From contig DATIPA010000047.1 of assembly GCA_035472475.1 (NCBI GenBank), positions 6,170 to 70,169 on the forward strand: a stretch of DNA of 64,000 nucleotides. The letters run 5' to 3'. The position numbers and the translations under genes were made by a program. Shown in pieces: positions 25,338 through 33,773 of the stretch. The notes below the pieces were generated by a model that worked only from the letters and a program-made list of their open reading frames with translations, did not search any database and was not told the DNA's origin. This stretch comes from JAFAXD01 sp035472475. Lineage in GTDB: Bacteria > Pseudomonadota > Alphaproteobacteria > Rhizobiales > Xanthobacteraceae. The stretch's first letter is position 1, and each line of letters opens with the position of its first letter.

Positions 25338-26201
25338 TCAAGTTTCGCGCCGCTCGCGGATCAACCCTTCTTGTGCAATCGAAGCGATGAGGGTGCCGTC
25401 GCGCTTGAAAATAAGGCCTCGCGAAAATCCGAGGGCGCCCGACGCGCTCGGGCTGTCTTGCACGTAGAGAAGCCATTCGTCGGCGCGGAACGGCCGGTGG
25501 AACCAGAGTGCGTGATCCAGGCTCGCCGCCATGATGCGCTTGTCGAAGACGGTGCGGCCGTGCGGAACGAGCGACGCGTCAAGCAGCATCATGTCGGACG
25601 CGTAGGCCAGTACGCATCGATGGATTGCCGGGTCATCCGGCAGCGGACTGGTTGTTCGGATCCAGACCTGAAAGCGTCCGTCTTCGGACCGTTTGCCGAG
25701 ATAACGCTCGAATTCAACAGGCCGCAGTTCGACGGGCCGCTCCTGCTCGAAGAACCGACGAATCGCTTCCGGCATCGTGGCGAGCATGCCGGCCGGCAAC
25801 TGGGGGCCGCTTGGCAGTTTCTCCGGCGGAAGCACGTCGGGCATCTTGGCCTGATGCTCGAAACCGCTCTCGTCCGTGTGGAATGACGCTGCCATGGAAA
25901 AGATGGCGTGGCCGTGCTGGATCGCGACGACGCGTCGGGTCGTAAAACTCTTGCCGTCGCGAATCCGGTCGACCTCGTAGATGATCGGCACCTTCGGGTC
26001 GCCGCCGAGCAGGAAATAGGCGTGCAACGAATGCGGGCGCCGTTCGGGCTCGACGGTGCGGCTGGCGGCTACCAGCGCTTGGCCGATCACCTGGCCGCCA
26101 AAAACCCGCTGCCAGCGCGACTGAGGTGACCGGCCGCGAAACAAGTTCACCTCGAGCTGCTCGAGATCAAGAATCGAAAGAAGGTCATCGACCGCCGACA
26201 T
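25338..26201 (-). CDS. tesB: acyl-CoA thioesterase II TesB
   Basis: TesB hydrolyses medium- and long-chain acyl-CoA to free fatty acid and CoA. The 287-aa protein is a double hotdog: the first domain has RVFGGQVIGQALVAASRTV and LHAYFLLGGDPKVPIIYEVDRIRDGKSFTTRRV, and the second has HRCVLAYASDMMLLDAS (catalytic Asp), SLDHALWFHRPFRADEWLLY and GFSRGLIFKRDGTLIASIAQEG. The ATG at 26201 has AGGA upstream and gives the usual length; the open frame extends further but without support. The gene diverges from a UbiH-type gene. Confidence 0.95.
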   Translation of the reverse strand: MSAVDDLLSILDLEQLEVNLFRGRSPQSRWQRVFGGQVIGQALVAASRTVEPERRPHSLHAYFLLGGDPKVPIIYEVDRIRDGKSFTTRRVVAIQHGHAIFSMAASFHTDESGFEHQAKMPDVLPPEKLPSGPQLPAGMLATMPEAIRRFFEQERPVELRPVEFERYLGKRSEDGRFQVWIRTTSPLPDDPAIHRCVLAYASDMMLLDASLVPHGRTVFDKRIMAASLDHALWFHRPFRADEWLLYVQDSPSASGALGFSRGLIFKRDGTLIASIAQEGLIRERRET

Positions 26202-26362
26202 GGAAGGTCCTGGTTGAAAATCGCTGTTGCCGTGGCGCACCGGAAGGAGCAGTTGTTGGATGATGCTAGCGCAGGAACTCTGCAAGGTGCAGGTCTTTCA
26301 GATGGAGCGCGCGATCCGGCGTCATTCGGCGCCCTCTCCATTGATGATCATGGCAAAATAGG

Positions 26363-27595
26363 ATGCCGGAACCTGCTTCCGATGTATTGATTGCCGGCGG
26401 CGGATTTGCCGGGCTGGCGCTGGCTTGCGCGCTGCGTCAGAGCCTTGGGCCATCGTTTCGGGTCGCCGTCGCCGACCCGGCGTTCGCGCGCCCGCCTTCC
26501 GATGCGCGGGCGTCCGCGATCGCCGCCGGCGCGCGTCGGCTCTTCGAAACCATCGGGGTTTGGGCCGCGGTCGCGGACGACACGCAGCCGATCCTCGACA
26601 TGGTGATAACGGATAGCAAGCTCGACGACGCCGTTCGCCCGACCTTTTTGACATTCGGAGGCGAGATCGCGCCGGGCGAGCCGTTTGCCCACATGGTCGA
26701 GAACACTCCGCTCCTGGCAGCGCTGCTCGAACGGGCGGCGCAGGGCGGCGTGGTACTGCTGCCGACAAGCCTCAAGGAATTCTCATCGCGATCGCCTTCA
26801 GCGCATCGCCGAGTCACTGCTGAACTCGGAAACGGGCAAGCGCATGCCACCAGACTACTGGTGGCGGCGGACGGCGCACATTCGCGAGTGCGCGCTGGCG
26901 CCGGCATCACATGTACAAGCTGGGCCTACCCGCAGTCTGCGATTGTTACCACAGTGGCGCATGAGCGCCCGCACCACGGCCGTGCCGAAGAGCACTTTCT
27001 TCCCGCCGGTCCATTCGCGATCCTCCCGCTGAAGGGCTTGCGCTCATCGATCGTCTGGACCGAAGAGGCTAGTGAGGCGCAGCGCATCGTCGCATTGCCC
27101 GATGATGCATTTCACGCCGAGCTCGAAGCCCGCTTCGGCCTTCACTTGGGAGAAATCGTTGCAGTGGGACCGCGGCGCGCATTTCCGATCGGTCTCGCGA
27201 TTGCACGCGCCTTTGTGGCGGAGCGCGTCGCACTGATCGGCGACGCTGCGCACGTGATCCATCCGATCGCCGGGCAGGGGCTCAATCTTGGATTGCGTGA
27301 CGCGGCTGCTTTGGCCGAATGCATCACTGATGCCGCGCGGCTCGGGCTCGACCCGGGCGGGCCGGATGTGCTGTCACGTTATCAGCGCTGGCGTCGGTTC
27401 GACACGGTCGCCATGGGAATTACGACCGACGGACTCAATCGGCTGTTTTCCAACCGCTCCGATGTCCTGCGGTTGGTTCGCGACATCGGGCTCGGTATGG
27501 TTGATCGATTGCCGCGCCTGAAAGATTCCTTCATTTATCAGGCCGCGGGTCTGGCCGGCGAGGTGCCAAAATTGCTGCGGGGCGAGGCGCTTTGA
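26363..27595 (+). CDS. UbiH/UbiF/COQ6 family FAD-dependent hydroxylase
   Basis: This 410-aa flavoprotein monooxygenase has the FAD dinucleotide motif VLIAGGGFAGLALACALRQSLG, the DG-type motif LLVAADGAHSRVR, and the second FAD motif RVALIGDAAHVIHPIAGQGLNLGLRDAAALAE. The last includes the ubiH/COQ6 signature, so it most likely hydroxylates the ubiquinone ring. Which ring position (UbiH, UbiF, UbiI or UbiL role) cannot be read from the sequence. It converges with pyrE after 2 bp. Confidence 0.92.
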   Translation: MPEPASDVLIAGGGFAGLALACALRQSLGPSFRVAVADPAFARPPSDARASAIAAGARRLFETIGVWAAVADDTQPILDMVITDSKLDDAVRPTFLTFGGEIAPGEPFAHMVENTPLLAALLERAAQGGVVLLPTSLKEFSSRSPSAHRRVTAELGNGQAHATRLLVAADGAHSRVRAGAGITCTSWAYPQSAIVTTVAHERPHHGRAEEHFLPAGPFAILPLKGLRSSIVWTEEASEAQRIVALPDDAFHAELEARFGLHLGEIVAVGPRRAFPIGLAIARAFVAERVALIGDAAHVIHPIAGQGLNLGLRDAAALAECITDAARLGLDPGGPDVLSRYQRWRRFDTVAMGITTDGLNRLFSNRSDVLRLVRDIGLGMVDRLPRLKDSFIYQAAGLAGEVPKLLRGEAL

Positions 27596-27597
27596 AA

Positions 27598-28164
27598 TCA
27601 ATGCTGAAAGTCGCTGACGCGAAACAACCAATCGAACGGTATTCCTTGTTGCTGGAAAAATTCCGTGGCACCCTCGTCGCGGTCGACCATCGATAACACC
27701 AACACCACGTTGGCGCCTGCGCTCCTCGCCGCTTCGACCGCATGCATGGCAGAATCGCCGGTCGTGGTCACGTCTTCGAGAATGACGACGTTCTTGTTGC
27801 TGATGTCGCCCGCCGCTTCAACCCGCTTCTTGGTGCCATGATCTTTCACGTCCTTGCGCACGAAAAACCCGGGCAATGGACGAGAGCTACCCGCGCTGCG
27901 CACCGACACTGCAACCGCGAGCGGAATAGCACCAACCGCCAGTCCGCCGACGCAATCAACCTTGAGGTTTGACAGTCGGTCGAGAATGAGACCGGCGAGC
28001 GCATGGGCGCCGTCCGGATGAAACATGGTGGGTTTCATGTCGAGGTAGAACTTGCTTTTCTTGCCAGATGCAAGAACGAAGTCGCCCTCTCGGTACGAGA
28101 GCTTTTTAATCAGCTCGGACGCCTTGGTGCGGTCGGCAAGCTTATCAGCGGCGGAAAGACTCAT
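27598..28164 (-). CDS. pyrE: orotate phosphoribosyltransferase
   Basis: PyrE makes orotidine 5'-phosphate from orotate and PRPP in pyrimidine synthesis. The 188-aa product has FVLASGKKSKFYLDMKPTMF, DCVGGLAVGAIPLAVAVS, FVRKDVKDHGTKKRVE and the PRPP-binding VVILEDVTTTGDSAMHAV. Its C-terminus ends EFFQQQGIPFDWLFRVSDF. The ATG at 28164 fits the family; a GTG at 28194 would add 10 residues and overlap the upstream GST stop. It follows the GST gene on the same strand. Confidence 0.94.
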   Translation of the reverse strand: MSLSAADKLADRTKASELIKKLSYREGDFVLASGKKSKFYLDMKPTMFHPDGAHALAGLILDRLSNLKVDCVGGLAVGAIPLAVAVSVRSAGSSRPLPGFFVRKDVKDHGTKKRVEAAGDISNKNVVILEDVTTTGDSAMHAVEAARSAGANVVLVLSMVDRDEGATEFFQQQGIPFDWLFRVSDFQH

Positions 28165-28190
28165 GGCTGGCCCATTTTCGGAGTCGGCGA

Positions 28191-28817
28191 TCACACGAAC
28201 GGCACATCCAACACGTGCTGCTTGAACGCGGGACGCGCCTTAAGCTCCGCATACCAGCGTTCAACGTTCGGTGCCGGAGGGGGATCGGTTATCAACCGAA
28301 AATATCGGTAAGCGAACGGCCCGATCGGAATGTCGCCGTAGGAGAACTGGTCGCCTGCGATGAAGCGGGTCTTGGCCAGTTGCTCGTCCATCATCTTGAT
28401 GGCCGCCGTTGAGGCCGCGTTGCCGGCCTCGATCGCCTTCGGATCGCGTTTGTCCGCAGGCGTGCGGATCAATCCCCAGAATACCGGGGTGATTGCCGGG
28501 TTGGCGACCGAGAGCTGCCAGTCCATCCATTTCTGCGCGCTCGCGCGGTTGCGCAGATCGCTGGGCTCAAGCTTGCCGGGTCCATGCTTGGCCGCCAGAT
28601 ACCGGACGATTGTGTTTGATTCCCACAGCAGAAATCCATCCTCCTCTTCCAGCGTCGGCACGAGCCCATTCGGGTTCATGGCGAGATAAGCCGGCTCGCG
28701 GTTCTTGCCGAATGGACCGCCGACGTCGATGCGCTCATGGGCGAGCCCGAGCTCGCCGATCGCCCACATCACCTTCTGAACGTTGGATGACGTGTTGCGG
28801 CCCCAGATCTTCAGCAT
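28191..28817 (-). CDS. glutathione S-transferase family protein
   Basis: The 208-aa protein has an N-terminal thioredoxin-like domain (MLKIWGRNTSSNVQKVMWAIGELGL, then NPNGLVPTLEEEDGFLLWESNTIVRYLA, with the cis-Pro and glutathione-binding ES) and an all-helical C-terminal domain (GDQFSYGDIPIGPFAYRYF with the N-capping motif, ERWYAELKARPAFKQHV). It is a beta/theta-like GST; the substrate is unknown. The start at 28817 has a GGAGA upstream. It lies between a Trm112-like gene and pyrE on the same strand. Confidence 0.92.
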   Translation of the reverse strand: MLKIWGRNTSSNVQKVMWAIGELGLAHERIDVGGPFGKNREPAYLAMNPNGLVPTLEEEDGFLLWESNTIVRYLAAKHGPGKLEPSDLRNRASAQKWMDWQLSVANPAITPVFWGLIRTPADKRDPKAIEAGNAASTAAIKMMDEQLAKTRFIAGDQFSYGDIPIGPFAYRYFRLITDPPPAPNVERWYAELKARPAFKQHVLDVPFV

Positions 28818-28907
28818 GATGGCTTTCTCTCCTTGATGATCTGATGAGATATCGCGCGCGCAGCCGCTCGGCCAAGCGCGAAGCCGCGGGCATGTCACCG
28901 CGGCCGG

Positions 28908-29102
28908 CTAGTCGAGCCGGCGCGCTTCTTCCGGCAACATGATCGGGATGCCGTCGCGGATCGGATAGGCGAGCTTGGCGGCGCGTGAAATCAGTTCCTG
29001 GCGCGCAGAATCGTATTCGAGCGGGCCTTTGGTCAGCGGACAGACCAGGATTTCCAGAAGCTTTGGATCAACGCTGCCGGCGGGACGATCGGGGGTGCTC
29101 AT
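28908..29102 (-). CDS. Trm112 family protein
   Basis: This 64-aa protein matches the YcaR/Trm112 group: VDPKLLEILVCPLTKGPLEYDSARQELISRAAKLAYPIRDGIPIML. In some organisms Trm112 proteins activate methyltransferases, and bacterial copies may do so as well. Only one cysteine is present, so the zinc site of the eukaryotic protein is absent, as is usual in this alphaproteobacterial subgroup. It lies 66 bp downstream of the LON-domain gene, possibly in one operon with it. Confidence 0.9.
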   Translation of the reverse strand: MSTPDRPAGSVDPKLLEILVCPLTKGPLEYDSARQELISRAAKLAYPIRDGIPIMLPEEARRLD

Positions 29103-29168
29103 GGATCACGTCTTGATGGGCTTGATGCCGTTTCGGCCGCTTTCATAGCACGTCCGCCGGCCGGCGGC

Positions 29169-29843
29169 TCATTGCAGCGGGGTCTCGCCGTCGGTTTTGG
29201 TCTTGGCAAGGCCTATTTCCGTGATCGCAATCAAGATCTCGGCGCGCGTCTTCAAATCCGGGGCCTCCAGCATCGCTTGCTTCTCGGCCGGATCATAGGG
29301 CGACATCATCGCAAGCGCGTTGACCAATGCCTCATTGGGGGCGCTTTCGATGCCCTTCCAATCGGCCTTGAGGTCGTTGGCCTTCAAGAACGCGGTCAGC
29401 GCCTCGAGCAGTGCTTTACGATCAACTTCATCCTCGCCTTTGCGCGCGATGAAATCATCGGCGAACGGCGCGTACGTCACCAGGCATTGACGATAGGCGG
29501 TCACGACCTTCGGCTCCTCTTCCACCCGAAAGCGGGCAACGCCGGTGAGCTGAAGCAGATAGCGTCCGTCGCCGGTCTCAGCGAGCTGGGTGATGCGGCC
29601 GGCACATCCGATTTTATAGAGGTTGGGCCGCGTGTCAGGACCAGGGTGCGCCGGATCAGGCTGGATCATGCCGATGAGCCGGTGGCCGTCGCGCAGACTA
29701 TCGTCGACCATCGCCAGATAGCGCGGTTCGAAAATGTTGAGGGGCATTTGTCCGCGTGGCAACAACAATGCGCCGGGCAACGGGAAGACCGGGATCGTCC
29801 CCGGCAGGTCGGCAGGCCCGCGATAGACCGCGTTCAACGGCAT
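29169..29843 (-). CDS. LON substrate-binding domain protein (Lon N-domain only)
   Basis: The 224-aa protein resembles the N-terminal domain of Lon protease alone: PGTIPVFPLPGALLLPRGQMPLNIFEPRYLAMVDD, GCAGRITQLAETGDGRYLLQLTGVARFRV and a helical C-terminus ending MSPYDPAEKQAMLEAPDLKTRAEIL. It has no ATPase or protease domain, so it is not a protease. Such proteins are common in this group with unknown targets. It lies downstream of the cnoX-like gene, separated by a palindromic element, and upstream of the Trm112-like gene. Confidence 0.92.
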   Translation of the reverse strand: MPLNAVYRGPADLPGTIPVFPLPGALLLPRGQMPLNIFEPRYLAMVDDSLRDGHRLIGMIQPDPAHPGPDTRPNLYKIGCAGRITQLAETGDGRYLLQLTGVARFRVEEEPKVVTAYRQCLVTYAPFADDFIARKGEDEVDRKALLEALTAFLKANDLKADWKGIESAPNEALVNALAMMSPYDPAEKQAMLEAPDLKTRAEILIAITEIGLAKTKTDGETPLQ

Positions 29844-29924
29844 CGGCGCTCCTGATCCAAGATCATACGGTGCTGTTCCGACCCAATCCTATCGGAAATC
29901 ACACCGCTCGGAAATCGCACTCGT

Positions 29925-29986
29925 GTCCTGATTCCAAAGTTCGCTACAGGGTTGCCGCTAGATAAAGCGAACTTCGGAATCGGGAC
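29925..29986. repeat. Family-1 palindromic element, single copy
   Basis: The arms GTCCTGATTCCAAAGTTCGC and GCGAACTTCGGAATCGGGAC pair with two mismatches around a 22-base loop. The element sits 1 bp past the thioredoxin stop codon and 81 bp before the LON-domain start. It shares the GAACTTCGGAATC core with copies at 14071, 34498 and 50769. A terminator-like role is possible. Confidence 0.85.
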
Positions 29987-29987
29987 G

Positions 29988-30890
29988 CTAGGCGAAAAGG
30001 ATCGACGACAATCGCTTGCGCCCATCGACCGTCGCTTCGTCGGTCGGGCCCCAGGCATCGAACAGTTGCACCAACTGCTTGCGGGCGCCGTCGTCGTTCC
30101 ATTTCCGGTCGCGGCGCGCGATTTCGATCAGGTGATCGAGGGCTTCCTTGCGGTGCCTCTTCGCGTTGTGCGCGAGCGCAAGATCGAAACGCGCCTGATG
30201 GTCGAGTGGGTTGGCCGCAACCTTCTGCTCAAGCTCGGCGATCGGACCGAGCGCGCTGGCCTGCTCAGCGAGCTCAAGCGCGGCCCGCGCAGCCGCAACC
30301 GCAGTTTCGCCGCGCTTGCCCTCCGGGATCATGGCGAGCGTCTGTTTGGCCTGGTCGAGCGCCCCCGTCGCTACGTAGCAACGCACAAGACCGGCGAGCG
30401 CCGGGACATTGGTTGGATCGTCGGCGAGGATCCGGGCAAACAGATCGGCGGCGCCCGCCGCATTGCCCTCCGCGAGCGCCGATTCGGCGGCTTGCAGCAA
30501 ATCCTTGTCTTCCGCGCTTACGCGGCCCTTGGTCAGTCGCTCGATGAAGGCCGTGACCTGCGATTCCGGAAGCGCGCCCAGAAAGCCATCAGCGGGTTGG
30601 CCGTTCACGAATGCAATGACGGCCGGGATCGATTGAATCCCCATTTGGCCCGGGATCGACGGGTGCTCGTCGATATTCATCTTGACGAGCTTGAGTTTGC
30701 CTTTGGCGGCCCGGACAACCTTTTCAAGGACTGGAGTGAGTTGTTTGCAGGGCCCGCACCAAGGGGCCCAAAAGTCGACCAGCACCGGCTGTCGCCGCGA
30801 CTCCTCGATCACGTCCTTCACGAACGTCTGGGTCGTCGTGTCCTTAATCACGGTGTCGGCGGTGGTCGCCGCAGCACTGTCCTGCAACAT
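29988..30890 (-). CDS. CnoX/YbbN-type thioredoxin with TPR-like C-terminal domain
   Basis: The 300-aa protein has an N-terminal thioredoxin domain with the active site WAPWCGPCKQL (Cys45 and Cys48) and PAVIAFVNGQPADGFLGALPES, and a C-terminal helical TPR-like region (LAEGNAAGAADLFARILADDPTNVPALAGLVRCYVATG). This is the layout of co-chaperedoxins, which combine holdase and redox functions in the cytoplasm. Unlike E. coli YbbN, the CGPC is intact, so it may be redox-active like alphaproteobacterial CnoX. The role is inferred from that family. Confidence 0.9.
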   Translation of the reverse strand: MLQDSAAATTADTVIKDTTTQTFVKDVIEESRRQPVLVDFWAPWCGPCKQLTPVLEKVVRAAKGKLKLVKMNIDEHPSIPGQMGIQSIPAVIAFVNGQPADGFLGALPESQVTAFIERLTKGRVSAEDKDLLQAAESALAEGNAAGAADLFARILADDPTNVPALAGLVRCYVATGALDQAKQTLAMIPEGKRGETAVAAARAALELAEQASALGPIAELEQKVAANPLDHQARFDLALAHNAKRHRKEALDHLIEIARRDRKWNDDGARKQLVQLFDAWGPTDEATVDGRKRLSSILFA

Positions 30891-31048
30891 CGGGTGCGAT
30901 CCTATAGGTTCCCCAACGGGCCCGCGGCCCGAAACGCCCGCGGATTAAATGGCGATGTGCCCGCCGATTGCAATCTCAACTTCCTAGAGGTGCCGACTGC
31001 ACCGGCGGCGCTCTTGGCGCGTTTTGGGTGCCGCACATGCGCGGGCCG

Positions 31049-31549
31049 TTATATCACGGCCGATACCGGCTCGATCCGGGGTGTGTGACCAGTTGCCTCC
31101 AGAAAGCGCAACAGGCCTTCGCGGGAAATCGTGGTCGTCATCGTGTTGACGAGCGGATGATAGTTGAGACTGGCGTGCTCCAGCACGGCACGGTCGAGCA
31201 CGATATTGACGGCGTGGCCGGCGTCATTGATGGCGCCGAACGGGGTTACCGAGCCGGGTTCAACCCCCAACGTCGCCCGCATCGCGTCAGGCGAGCCGAA
31301 TGAAAACCGGCCGCTACCGAACCGATGATGCAGGGTCTTGAGCGCGATTTGGGCGTCCTCGAGCGCCGTCACTAGGAAAAGGACGCCCTTTTTGTCCTTC
31401 AGGAACAGGTTCTTGGTATGCCCGCCTGGAATTTGCCCGCGCAGCGCCCGCGACTGTTCGACGGTAAAGAGCGGTGGATGCTCGATGGTGGTGTGAGCCA
31501 CGCCAATGCGGTCGAGAAATGCGAATAGATCAGCCGGGGTTGCGGGCAT
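31049..31549 (-). CDS. YbaK/ProX-type aminoacyl-tRNA deacylase (ProXp-ala-like)
   Basis: The 166-aa protein has the YbaK/EbsC fold of trans-editing factors that clear mischarged tRNA: FTVEQSRALRGQIPGGHTKNLFLKDKKGVLFLV, then SFGSPDAMRATLGVEPGSVTPFGAINDAGHAVNIVLD, and NYHPLVNTMTTTISREGLLRFL. The GHTKNLFLKD and GSVTPFG blocks are typical of the prolyl-tRNA synthetase-associated (ProXp-ala) subgroup, which hydrolyses Ala-tRNA-Pro. It faces away from tRNA-Gly. Substrate assignment is inferred from that subgroup. Confidence 0.88.
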   Translation of the reverse strand: MPATPADLFAFLDRIGVAHTTIEHPPLFTVEQSRALRGQIPGGHTKNLFLKDKKGVLFLVTALEDAQIALKTLHHRFGSGRFSFGSPDAMRATLGVEPGSVTPFGAINDAGHAVNIVLDRAVLEHASLNYHPLVNTMTTTISREGLLRFLEATGHTPRIEPVSAVI

Positions 31550-31705
31550 CCGCGGTGTTTAGAGCACTTTTCGAAGCTGCTTCAACGGTGCTGCTGTGGA
31601 TTTGGCCGGTTGCCGGCTGGTCCGGGCGGTTTCCCCGGTTGCAAACGCCAAAACCTTTTGCGATATGGATGCCCCCTAGGAACAATAAACGACCGCCGGG
31701 CGGAT

Positions 31706-31780
31706 GCGGGTGTAGCTCAGGGGTAGAGCACAACCTTGCCAAGGTTGGGGTCGAGGGTTCGAATCCCTTCGCCCGCTCCA
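31706..31780 (+). tRNA. tRNA-Gly (anticodon GCC)
   Basis: The gene folds into a standard cloverleaf: 7-bp acceptor GCGGGTG/CGCCCGC, D arm GCTC/GAGC, anticodon stem CAACC/GGTTG with loop TTGCCAA (anticodon GCC at 31738-31740), and a T arm with the TTCGAAT loop. CCA is encoded at 31778-31780. The 250 bp that follow, up to ggt, hold no recognisable gene. Confidence 0.97.
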
Positions 31781-32030
31781 ATTCCCGGACGGATTTATTC
31801 AGCACGGGGAGAACTTGATGCCGATCAAAGCGGCCGGCGTTGTGCGGGAGTTGTTGCGCGAGCCAGCCCGGGAGTCAGGCGGAGCGTGGCGGGCTGCAGC
31901 GATCTTCCTCCCGCGCAGTGACGCTAGACCAATCCGAATTCCCGGCGATGGCTCGCGCGCAAAGAGTGCGAGGCGCGAACTCGGCCGACTGATTGCGCCG
32001 CGCCGCCTGGCATCCTGATCCAGTACCCGT

Positions 32031-33773
32031 TCAGTATCCGGCAGCGAGCGCGCCGCGCGACCGTGCGTCGGCGGCGCCGACGAACCCGTCCGGCGTCACT
32101 GCAATCGAATGGGCGGCGCCCGACACCGGCCCAACCCTGATGACGTGACCGCGCGTCTCCAGCGCCCGGATGGTCGCCAGTGGAAGGCCCCGTTCGACCA
32201 CTACAACATCAGGCAGCCACTGATGGTGCACGCGCGGAGCCGCGACGGCATCCGCGATCTCTTCTTGGAAGTCGATTGCGTTGACGACGACCTGCAGCAC
32301 AGTCGTGATGATGCGGCTGCCGCCGGGTGCGCCGGTGACGAGAACCGGCTTGCCGTTCTTGAGCACAATTGTTGGAGTCATTGACGACAGCGGCCTCTTG
32401 CCGGGGCCCGGCGCATTGGCGGCGCCGCCGACAAGCCCGAACGCGTTGGGAGCCCCCGGCTTGGCGGCAAAATCGTCGAGTTCGTTGTTGAGCAAAATCC
32501 CTGTACCGGCGGCGACCAGTCCGAGCCCGTAGTTGATGTTGAGCGTGGTGGTGTTTGCGACCGCGTTGCCGAAGCGGTCAACCACGGAGAAGTGCGTGGT
32601 GTTACCGCCGGTTTCGGCCGCCGGACCGCCGCCCCGAATCTCACGCGCCGGCCGCGCGCGCGCCAGATCGATGCGCGCGCGCAGGGAGGCCGCGTAGGCC
32701 TTCGAGATCAGGCGCTCGGTCGGAACCGTGATGGCGTCGCTGTCGCCGAGGAATTCCGCGCGGTCGGCGTACGCGAGCTTCATCGACTCGATCAACAAGT
32801 GCAGCGCGTCGGGGGATTCGGCCGCGAAGCTGCGCAGCGGGAAATCCTCCAGGATATTGAGCATCTCGATCAGATGAATGCCGCCCGACGACGGCGGCGG
32901 CATCGAGACGATGTCGTAGCCGCGATAGGTCCCGCGCACGGCTTCGCGCTCGACCGCGCGATAGGACTTGAGATCGTCAAGCGTCATTCGCCCGCCGGCG
33001 GCGCTGACGGACGCAACAATTTTTTCAGCCATAGGCCCTTGGTAGAAAGCCTGCGGACCGCCGTCCGAGATTGCCTGCAGCGAAGCGGCGAGGTCGGGCT
33101 GCACCAGCGTGTCACCCAGTTCGAGCGGTGTCCCATCCGCTCTGAAGAACGCCGACCGCGGCGACCAGCGTTGCAGTCGGCGCGCCGAAATCTGCAGCGT
33201 GTCGAACAGATCGTCCGTCACGACGACGCCGGTACGCGCCATTGCGATGGCCGGAGCGATCAGTTGGGCGAGGGTAAATCTACCCGAGCCATAGCGCGCG
33301 TGCGCGAGTGCGAGACCGGCGACGCTCCCGGGCACGCCGACGGCCAAGCCGGTGTTGAGGGACTTGTTCGGATCGGCCTCGCCTCGGTCATTGAGGAACG
33401 TGTCGCTCCTGATTGCCGCAGGCGCGGTCTCGCGATAGTCGATTGTCACCGCCTTGGCTTGCTTGGCGAAATGCACAACCATGAAGCCACCGCCTCCGAC
33501 ATTGCCGGCGCGTGGCAGCGTTACGGCGAGCGCAAAACCCACGGCGACGGCGGCGTCGACCGCATTGCCGCCGCGCCGAAGAATGTCGACACCGACTTCG
33601 GTTGCGCGCGCCTCCTGGCTCACGACCATGCCGTTGCGCGCGGTCGCCGACAACGCGCGCGCCTCACCGGTGCTCGGCGCCGCGTCGGGCAACGCTTGCG
33701 CCCGCGCAATCACGGGCGACAATGCCAGGAGGGTGACCGCCTGGCGCCGGGTTATATCAAGCGGCTTACGCAA
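32031..33773 (-). CDS. ggt: gamma-glutamyltranspeptidase
   Basis: GGT is a periplasmic or secreted hydrolase/transferase of glutathione that cleaves itself into two subunits. The nucleophile Thr is in GGNTTHFSVVDRFGNAVANTT (about residue 392), the substrate-binding NVGGGGFMVVHFA, DYRETAP, MPPPSSGGIHLIEMLN and ADRAEFLGDSD blocks are present, and the C-terminus has GGSRIITTVLQVVVN. The N-terminus ITRRQAVTLLALSPVIARAQA is Tat-like. The start appears to be TTG, directly after the TGA of the upstream peroxidase-related gene, with an AAGGA about 9 bases before; no ATG lies nearby. The two genes are probably co-translated. Confidence 0.93.
   Translation of the reverse strand: MRKPLDITRRQAVTLLALSPVIARAQALPDAAPSTGEARALSATARNGMVVSQEARATEVGVDILRRGGNAVDAAVAVGFALAVTLPRAGNVGGGGFMVVHFAKQAKAVTIDYRETAPAAIRSDTFLNDRGEADPNKSLNTGLAVGVPGSVAGLALAHARYGSGRFTLAQLIAPAIAMARTGVVVTDDLFDTLQISARRLQRWSPRSAFFRADGTPLELGDTLVQPDLAASLQAISDGGPQAFYQGPMAEKIVASVSAAGGRMTLDDLKSYRAVEREAVRGTYRGYDIVSMPPPSSGGIHLIEMLNILEDFPLRSFAAESPDALHLLIESMKLAYADRAEFLGDSDAITVPTERLISKAYAASLRARIDLARARPAREIRGGGPAAETGGNTTHFSVVDRFGNAVANTTTLNINYGLGLVAAGTGILLNNELDDFAAKPGAPNAFGLVGGAANAPGPGKRPLSSMTPTIVLKNGKPVLVTGAPGGSRIITTVLQVVVNAIDFQEEIADAVAAPRVHHQWLPDVVVVERGLPLATIRALETRGHVIRVGPVSGAAHSIAVTPDGFVGAADARSRGALAAGY

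Noticed and set aside
31781..32030. A 67-codon frame after tRNA-Gly
   Set aside because: It is short, Arg-rich and without Shine-Dalgarno or recognisable family; treated as non-coding.
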